A DNA stretch of 5,003 nt from an uncultured Actinoplanes sp. (GTDB lineage: Bacteria > Actinomycetota > Actinomycetes > Mycobacteriales > Micromonosporaceae). The notes under the pieces are model-generated. The model saw only the letters and a program-made list of their open reading frames with translations, was not told where the DNA came from and did not search any database. Made by a program: the position numbers and the translations under genes. Position 1 is the first letter of the stretch. Every line of letters starts with the position of its first letter. Of the stretch, positions 1 to 3,879 are shown piece after piece. The stretch covers positions 1 through 5,003 of the forward strand of contig CAKUMG010000547.1 of the NCBI GenBank assembly GCA_934667465.1, read 5' to 3'.

Positions 1-781
1 CCGCGCGGGCGTAGTTCTCCCCGGCCGCCGGTTCGCTGCCCGCGGCGGCGCCGGTGACCGGCGCCTCGAAGTGGTCGTCGAGCAGGCCGCGCAGCAGCAG
101 CGGGTTGCCGCCGCTGAGGTGGTGCCAGGCCGGCCCCCACCGCTCGGCGTCGGCGGCGCCGAGGTGGTCGGTGGCCAGCTCGCTCACCGCTTCGGCGGAC
201 AGCGCGGACAGCGTGATCCGGGAGCCGTGCGGGGTGCGCCACAGCGCCTCCACCTCGAACCCGACCTGGTCGCGGCGGCCCTGCTCGGTCTGGGTGAGCA
301 GCACCAGCATCGGCGCGAAGCGCACCCGCCGGGCCAGGTAGGACAGGCAGACGATCGACGCGTGGTCGGCGCGGTCGATGTCGTCGACCGCGATGACCAG
401 CGGATAGCGCTGGGACAGCTCCAGCAGGATGGTGCAGAGCGCGTGCACGATCTGCGGGTCGATCTGCTTGTCGCCCTCGTGGTCGCGCACCCCCTCGTAG
501 AGCAGGTTCATCGCGCGCTGCTGCTCCTTGGGGGCCAGCGGCGCGTCCAGCAGCAGCTGGCTCATCACACCGAGCGGCAGGTCCCGCTCGGCGTCCGAGC
601 CGATCGCGGTGATCGCCAGGGCGTCGCGCTCGACCGCCCGCTCGGCGTAGGTGTTCAGCAGCTCGGTCTTACCGGAGGCCACCGCGCCGGCGATGACGGC
701 GATCCGGCCCTTGCCGGACACCGCCGCGGCGAGCAGTCCGTCCAGCGTGGCGACCGCTTCCTCGCGCTCCACAAGTTTCAT
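1..781 (-). CDS. LuxR-type large ATP-binding (LAL) transcriptional regulator, N-terminal part (3' end outside window)
   Basis: The ATG at 781-779 has a strong Shine-Dalgarno (GGAGGG, 6 nt upstream), and the frame stays open through the window edge for 260 codons. The protein begins MKLVEREEAVATLDGLL, the usual 'RE..L..L' opening of AAA/STAND-type LuxR regulators. A Walker A motif GAVASGKT lies at residues 32-39. A Walker B motif, LVIAVDDIDRAD, has its acidic pair at D133/D134. Near residues 225-240 is an SGGNPLLLRGLLDD sequence typical of the family. Full-length LALs are about 850-1000 residues and end in a LuxR helix-turn-helix; that part is not visible, so the DNA-binding domain is inferred from family architecture. 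Such proteins are cytoplasmic, ATP-dependent activators, often of specialised-metabolite clusters. The gene follows the leuA paralog on the same strand after 116 bp and may be read through from it or from its own promoter. A different STAND ATPase output domain cannot be excluded. Confidence 0.85.
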   Translation of the reverse strand, partial: MKLVEREEAVATLDGLLAAAVSGKGRIAVIAGAVASGKTELLNTYAERAVERDALAITAIGSDAERDLPLGVMSQLLLDAPLAPKEQQRAMNLLYEGVRDHEGDKQIDPQIVHALCTILLELSQRYPLVIAVDDIDRADHASIVCLSYLARRVRFAPMLVLLTQTEQGRRDQVGFEVEALWRTPHGSRITLSALSAEAVSELATDHLGAADAERWGPAWHHLSGGNPLLLRGLLDDHFEAPVTGAAAGSEPAAGENYARA

Positions 782-813
782 GATCTTCCCTCCGTGACGA
801 TCGCGACGCCGGC

Positions 814-900
814 TGACCCCTTGCGACCTGCCGGTACCGAAGACGCTACGGACGGTCGCTCTCCTGCCCCTATCACCGCGCTATCCCCCGCAAGGGGTCA
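814..900. repeat. 12-bp perfect inverted repeat flanking the LAL upstream region
   Basis: TGACCCCTTGCG at 814-825 is repeated as its exact reverse complement CGCAAGGGGTCA at 889-900, separated by 63 bp. The right arm overlaps the leuA-paralog stop codon (898-900), and the left arm lies 33 bp upstream of the LAL start. The spacing is too long for a simple terminator and fits a pair of regulator-binding sites with DNA looping, possibly autoregulation. The repeat is directly visible; its role is inferred. Confidence 0.5.
867..889 (-). promoter_or_regulatory. Candidate operator: CTATC direct repeats at 11-bp period
   Basis: CTATC occurs at 870-874 and again at 881-885, one helical turn apart, embedded in runs of C. 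Read on the minus strand this is GGGGGATAG followed by GTGATAGGGG. It sits between the two arms of the 12-bp inverted repeat, 86-111 bp upstream of the LAL start. The octamer CGCGCTAT at 877-884 also occurs inside the 16-bp palindrome at 3097-3112. A G-rich repeated site upstream of a LuxR-type ATPase recalls MalT-type boxes, but the match is only loose. Confidence 0.35.
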
Positions 901-2634
901 CCCGGCACGGGCATAGCGGGGCGCGATAGCAGGCGCCCGCACCACGGCAGGGGCCTGCACCGGCGTGCGCATGGCATGACCGATCCGCGCCACCGCCGAG
1001 CGCACCGCCGCGGAGATGGACGCCGGCAGGTCGGCCTCGACGCCCGTACCCCACAAGGTCTCGTCCCCGACGCGCAGCTCCGCGTAGACCGCCAGACCGG
1101 AGGAGTCGGCCAGACCGGTGCCGGTACGGTGCACCGCGCGCACCTCGACGCCCCAGCGGGCCAGCGACCGCGCGATCCGTTCGAGCTCGTCGGTGCGCTG
1201 CCCGCCGACGGTGAACGCGGCGCCGTCGATGTGCAGGTACGCGGGCACCGGGTGGTCGAACGCCAGCGGCACCGACATCAGCGGTTGCGACACGTACTCG
1301 TCGCGGAACAGCGCGCAGATCCGCTCCGGGCCGATCTCGCCGCCCTCGGCGTCGGCGAACGACTGCACCAGGCCGGTGAACTCCATCTGCAGCTCCCGCG
1401 GCGGGTGCAGCCCGAGGCGGGTGCTCAGCACGTACGCCACCCCGCCCTTGCCGGACTGGCTGTTGATCCGCACCACGCTCTCGTAGGCGCGGCCCACGTC
1501 CTGCGGGTCGATCGGCAGATAGGGGATCTCCCAGGCGGCCTCGTCGACCGGGATGCCGGCCTCGGCCGCCACCCGGCTCTGCTCGGCGAACCCCTTGTTG
1601 ATGGCGTCCTGGTGCGAGCCGGAGAAGGCGGTGTAGACCAGATCCCCGCCGTACGGGTGCCGGGGGTGCACCGGCAGGTCGGTGCAGTGCTCGACGGTGC
1701 GCCGGATCCGGCCCAGGTCGGAGAAGTCGATGCCCGGGTCGACGCCCTGGCTGAACAGGTTGAGCCCGAGCGTCACCAGGTCGACGTTGCCGGCCCGCTC
1801 ACCGTTGCCGAACAGGCAGCCCTCGATGCGCTCGGCGCCGGCCAGCACGGCCATCTCGGCGGTGGCGACCCCGGTGCCCCGGTCGTTGTGGGGGTGCACC
1901 GACAGGCACAGGTGCTCGCGCCGGCTCAGGTTCCGGTCCATCCACTCGATCCGGTCGGCGAACACGTTGGGCATGGTGCGCTCGACCGTGGTCGGGAAGT
2001 TCAGGATGATCGGCCGGCCGGCCTCCGGCTGCCACACGTCCATGACGGCCTCGCAGACCTCCAGCGAGAAGTCCGCCTCGGTGTCGTTGAACAGCTCCGG
2101 CGAGTACTGGTAGCCCAGGTCGCAGTCGGCGAGGCTCTCCTCGGCGTACTTCATCAGCAGCTCGGTGCCGTGCACCGCGAGCTGCTTGCACCCGTCGCGG
2201 TCGACGCCGAGCACCACCCGGCGGAACTGCGGCGAGGTCGCGTTGTAGAGGTGCACGGTGGCGCGGGGCGCGCCGGCCAGGCTCTGCACGGTGCGCCGGA
2301 TCAGCTCGTCGCGAGCCTGCACCAGCACGGTGATCCGCACGTCCTCGGGGATCAGGTCCTTCTCGATGAGCAGGCGCAGGAAGTCGTGGTCGTCCTTGCT
2401 CGCCACCGGGAAACCGACCTCGATCTCCCGGTAGCCCATCTCCACCAGCATCCGGAACATGCTCAGCTTGCGCGCCGGGCTCATCGGGTTGACCAGCGAC
2501 TGGTTGCCGTCGCGCAGGTCGGTCGAGAGCCATCGGGGGGCCGCCGTGATGGTGCGGTCCGGCCAGGTCCGGTCGGGCAGCGGGGCCTGGGGTGCGGGCC
2601 GGTAACGCGTCACCGCATCGCGAAAGGAATGCAC
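898..2634 (-). CDS. leuA: 2-isopropylmalate synthase paralog (LeuA family) with atypical pocket loop and divergent regulatory domain
   Basis: LeuA condenses acetyl-CoA with 2-ketoisovalerate to 2-isopropylmalate, the first committed step of leucine synthesis. The start is the GTG at 2634, with AGGAGG 7 nt upstream; the protein is 578 residues. The catalytic TIM barrel is intact: RDGNQ at 41-45, VHLYNATS at 127-134, YSPE at 177-180, the metal-binding HPH at 247-249, NGERAGNVD at 277-285, and SGSHQDAINKG at 338-348. The linker NSQSGKGG is at 391-398. Two regions differ from housekeeping actinobacterial LeuA. The usual NLPATVEMATPN loop reads NFPTTVERTMPN (212-223). In the C-terminal domain (about 460-550) the usual GSGNGPLAAF leucine-binding segment is replaced by VGGQRTDELERI (476-487), although the final core LWGTGVEADLPASISAAV is kept. 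An Ala/Pro-rich tail follows (551-578). It lies 66 bp downstream of the HIUase-like gene, probably in one operon. The family assignment is firm. The exact substrate is uncertain, and it may be a cluster-specific paralog rather than the housekeeping enzyme. Confidence 0.9.
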   Translation of the reverse strand: MHSFRDAVTRYRPAPQAPLPDRTWPDRTITAAPRWLSTDLRDGNQSLVNPMSPARKLSMFRMLVEMGYREIEVGFPVASKDDHDFLRLLIEKDLIPEDVRITVLVQARDELIRRTVQSLAGAPRATVHLYNATSPQFRRVVLGVDRDGCKQLAVHGTELLMKYAEESLADCDLGYQYSPELFNDTEADFSLEVCEAVMDVWQPEAGRPIILNFPTTVERTMPNVFADRIEWMDRNLSRREHLCLSVHPHNDRGTGVATAEMAVLAGAERIEGCLFGNGERAGNVDLVTLGLNLFSQGVDPGIDFSDLGRIRRTVEHCTDLPVHPRHPYGGDLVYTAFSGSHQDAINKGFAEQSRVAAEAGIPVDEAAWEIPYLPIDPQDVGRAYESVVRINSQSGKGGVAYVLSTRLGLHPPRELQMEFTGLVQSFADAEGGEIGPERICALFRDEYVSQPLMSVPLAFDHPVPAYLHIDGAAFTVGGQRTDELERIARSLARWGVEVRAVHRTGTGLADSSGLAVYAELRVGDETLWGTGVEADLPASISAAVRSAVARIGHAMRTPVQAPAVVRAPAIAPRYARAG

Positions 2635-2700
2635 GAGGTGTCCTCCTCAGTCATCGCCGCGGCGCCATTGTCACCGTGGCTCGTTCAGCACGATGGATGG

Positions 2701-3039
2701 TCAGCTACGGGCACCGAAGAACACGGAGTACGAGTACGGCGCGAGGTGCACCTGGAGCTGGCAGGCGTCCGTTTCGTCGAGCAGCGCGAACGCCACGGCG
2801 ATCTCGGGATAGACCGCACTGACGCCGAGGCCGGCGAAGTAGGAGCCGCTGTCGAAGACGATGCGGTAGTCACCCTGGTCGAGGCGCTTCAGGGCCCAGT
2901 CGAGGATGTATCCGTCGTCGTCGGTGGTCGCGGCCGCGACCGGCTCCCAGCCGTCCAGCTCGCGCCGGTCCAGCCGGGCCGGGATGCCGGCGGCGGGCCG
3001 GCCGTACACGACATCGAGGGCCTGCGCGGTGACGTTCAT
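2701..3039 (-). CDS. Transthyretin / 5-hydroxyisourate hydrolase-fold protein, predicted non-catalytic
   Basis: This 112-residue protein matches the HIUase/transthyretin family along its length: MNVTAQALDVVYGRPAAGIP at the N-terminus, TTDDDGY at 38-44, YRIVFDSGSYF at 58-68, VYPEIAVAF at 76-84, and the C-terminal PYSYSVFFGARS. HIUase hydrolyses 5-hydroxyisourate in urate breakdown using two histidines, an arginine and a terminal YRGS. Here the THxLD histidine position is Q6, the DGR arginine is Y44, the histidine before LLLSP is Q94 by gap-free alignment, and YRGS aligns with FFGA plus two extra residues. The fold thus looks preserved and the chemistry lost, a change also seen in vertebrate transthyretin. 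The ATG at 3039 was chosen because homology begins there and a GGAG/GAGG Shine-Dalgarno precedes it. The upstream in-frame ATG at 3120 has no Shine-Dalgarno and overlaps the predicted promoter. No uricase or OHCU decarboxylase is nearby. A binding or scaffold role is possible; no ligand is evident. Confidence 0.82.
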   Translation of the reverse strand: MNVTAQALDVVYGRPAAGIPARLDRRELDGWEPVAAATTDDDGYILDWALKRLDQGDYRIVFDSGSYFAGLGVSAVYPEIAVAFALLDETDACQLQVHLAPYSYSVFFGARS

Positions 3040-3058
3040 CGAAGCCTCGCTCCTATAG

Positions 3059-3076
3059 GCCCGCGATCGCGCGGGC
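3059..3076 (-). other. Leader hairpin before the HIUase-like gene
   Basis: A 7-bp GC-only stem (3059-3065 with 3070-3076) closes a 4-nt loop in the predicted 5' leader, ending about 20 nt before the start codon and just ahead of the TATAGGAG Shine-Dalgarno region. It could stabilise the leader or modulate initiation. There is no U-tract, so it is not a typical attenuator. Confidence 0.4.
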
Positions 3077-3095
3077 GCCTGCTTGATGTGATCGT

Positions 3096-3124
3096 TCAAT
3101 AGCGCGCTATTGTCTCGCATTCAA
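3096..3124 (-). promoter_or_regulatory. Candidate promoter for the HIUase-like/leuA transcript
   Basis: Reading the minus strand, TTGAAT (plus 3124-3119) is followed after exactly 17 bp by TATTGA (plus 3101-3096), an acceptable housekeeping-sigma pair. Transcription would start near 3088, giving a leader of about 50 nt to the ATG at 3039. The 16-bp palindrome at 3097-3112 covers the -10 and spacer, where a repressor would act. The -10 match is only moderate. Confidence 0.45.
3097..3112. promoter_or_regulatory. 16-bp perfect palindrome, likely repressor operator
   Basis: CAATAGCGCGCTATTG is a perfect inverted repeat with no loop. It overlaps the predicted -10 element and spacer of the HIUase-like/leuA promoter, the classical position for a TetR-, MarR- or PadR-like dimeric repressor. 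Its half-site octamer CGCGCTAT recurs upstream of the LAL gene at 877-884, hinting at a shared regulator. The binding protein is unknown. Confidence 0.55.
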
Positions 3125-3162
3125 ACGGCTATCGCCGCCGCCATCGTCCGCCATCGTGCACC

Positions 3163-3176
3163 CGAAAGCGCTTTGA
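3163..3176. promoter_or_regulatory. LacI/GalR-type operator-like palindrome
   Basis: The core AAAGCGCTTT (3165-3174) is a perfect 10-bp palindrome with the central CG and flanking A/T runs typical of LacI-family operators and cre-like sites. It lies about 100 bp upstream of the repeat-protein start and overlaps a TTGATA hexamer (3173-3178) that could be a plus-strand -35. A matching -10 is not clear: CATAAC at 3199-3204 gives a 20-bp spacer. The site could serve either divergent gene. Confidence 0.4.
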
Positions 3177-3275
3177 TAAGAACCCAATGGGCACGGGCCA
3201 TAACTTCATTCCCAGAACCGCTGCCGAGCAAACGACGGGGCAGCCGGGAAATCCCTTCGGAAATGGAGTAACACC

Positions 3276-3632
3276 ATGCGCTCGTCTGCCGCCCGCATCG
3301 CCAGCATCGCCTTCGCCGCCGCTTTCGGAACCGCGCTCGCCCTGACCGGCGCCTCCGCTGCCCTGGCCGACGATGTCACGCTTTCCGCCGGCAGCACGAC
3401 CGCCACCGCCGTCAACGACGACACCTGGCCCTGGACCTCCCCCGCCGAGGCTGCCTCGGACGACACCGACACCTGGCCCTGGACCTCCTCCACCAAGGCT
3501 GCCTCGGACGACACCGACACCTGGCCCTGGACCTCCTCCACCAAGGCCGCCGCCGACGAGACCGACACCTGGCCCTGGACCTCCTCCACCAAGGCCGCCG
3601 CCGACGAGACCGACACCTGGCCCTGGACCTGA
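3276..3632 (+). CDS. Small exported protein with five TWPWT repeats (16-residue period)
   Basis: The ATG at 3276 follows a GGAG Shine-Dalgarno at 3265-3268, and the product is 118 residues. Residues 1-31 form a Sec-type signal peptide: Arg at 2 and 7, a hydrophobic stretch from about 8 to 25, and predicted cleavage after ALA at 29-31. A short linker leads to an acidic repeat region. TWPWT begins at residues 50, 66, 82, 98 and 114, exactly 16 apart, and the protein ends on the fifth motif. The dominant unit is TWPWTSSTKAAADETD; the first is divergent (SPAEAASDDTD). The mature part has many Asp/Glu, three Lys and no Cys or Arg. It is not a shadow frame: it has a signal peptide, a Shine-Dalgarno, repeats coherent at protein level, and a dedicated terminator downstream. 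I do not recognise a named family. It could be a multicore peptide precursor, a wall- or surface-associated protein, or a small secreted binding protein. No modifying enzyme or sorting motif is visible nearby. Confidence 0.85.
   Translation: MRSSAARIASIAFAAAFGTALALTGASAALADDVTLSAGSTTATAVNDDTWPWTSPAEAASDDTDTWPWTSSTKAASDDTDTWPWTSSTKAAADETDTWPWTSSTKAAADETDTWPWT
3423..3629 (+). repeat. 48-bp coding tandem repeat (four full units plus a partial fifth)
   Basis: Units begin at 3423, 3471, 3519 and 3567, with a final 15-bp partial at 3615. The units starting at 3519 and 3567 are identical over all 48 bp, while the first is clearly diverged. Identity therefore rises toward the 3' end, as expected from recent tandem duplication. 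The invariant core in every copy encodes Thr-Trp-Pro-Trp-Thr. Confidence 0.95.
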
Positions 3633-3705
3633 ACGACAGCGCACCGCTCGCATGGTGAATGCCACAAATGCGGATCGTTTTGCCGGACGACCGCCATAGC
3701 AAGTG

Positions 3706-3742
3706 AACGGACGACAGGCCATACGCCTGTCGTCCGTTTTTT
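3706..3742 (+). terminator. Intrinsic terminator of the TWPWT repeat gene
   Basis: A perfect 14-bp stem (3706-3719 with 3725-3738) around a 5-nt loop CATAC is followed immediately by T residues (a run of six, 3737-3742). This is a textbook Rho-independent terminator on the plus strand, 74 bp after the stop at 3632. The minus strand lacks a matching T-tract, so it appears to act in one direction. Confidence 0.9.
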
Positions 3743-3783
3743 CATGCCCGATCATGCAACTGGAAAACCGGTTCAGCCCTGTT

Positions 3784-3801
3784 GTTCATGGCGCCGTGAA
3801 C
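3784..3801. repeat. Near-perfect 18-bp palindrome in the convergent intergenic region
   Basis: GTTCATGGCGCCGTGAAC is palindromic except for one T/G pair. It lies between the two transcription-end hairpins in a 247-bp stretch (3633-3879) with no supported gene. Function is unknown; it may be a remnant regulatory site. Confidence 0.35.
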
Positions 3802-3843
3802 GGCGGGCGGAAGCCGGTTTCGGAAATGGTTGCGCACACGGCA

Positions 3844-3869
3844 GCGGCCGCGACAGAAGTCGCGGCCGC
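3844..3869 (-). terminator. Terminator-like hairpin downstream of the TPR regulator
   Basis: An 11-bp perfect GC-rich stem (3844-3854 with 3859-3869) closes a 4-nt loop, starting 10 bp after the stop codon of the minus-strand TPR gene (3880-3882). No U-tract follows on the minus strand, which is common for actinomycete terminators. Confidence 0.65.
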
Positions 3870-3879
3870 CTGCTCGGTC

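Noticed and set aside
814..900. Transposon or IS terminal inverted repeats
   Set aside because: The enclosed 63 bp has no transposase, no target duplication is seen, and one arm is inside the leuA-paralog stop region.
71..916. Plus-strand open frame of 281 codons opposite the LAL gene
   Set aside because: The minus strand has recognisable Walker motifs and a Shine-Dalgarno, and the plus-strand product has low-complexity shadow composition.
2610..2654. 14-codon mini-ORF overlapping the leuA-paralog start, considered as a leucine leader peptide
   Set aside because: It has no leucine codons, no Shine-Dalgarno of its own and no attenuator hairpin.
976..3102. Very long plus-strand open frame (708 codons) opposite leuA and the HIUase-like gene
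   Set aside because: It is the antisense of two clearly homologous genes. Its His/Arg/Gly/Val-rich composition is typical of a GC-rich shadow frame.
3040..3120. N-terminal extension of the HIUase-like protein from the ATG at 3120
   Set aside because: There is no Shine-Dalgarno at 3120, family homology starts at 3039, and the extension overlaps the palindrome and predicted promoter.
3423..3629. CRISPR array or intergenic satellite
   Set aside because: Repeats are directly adjacent without unique spacers, have a multiple-of-three period and encode a coherent protein repeat.
3206..3745. Minus-strand frame with repeats of EVQGQVSVSS
   Set aside because: It is another antisense reading of the same DNA repeat, with no signal peptide or Shine-Dalgarno.
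3129..3755. Minus-strand frame with Gly/Pro-rich repeats (GPGPGVGLVGGG type)
   Set aside because: The repeats merely mirror the 48-bp coding repeat of the plus-strand gene. The frame runs through that gene and its terminator.
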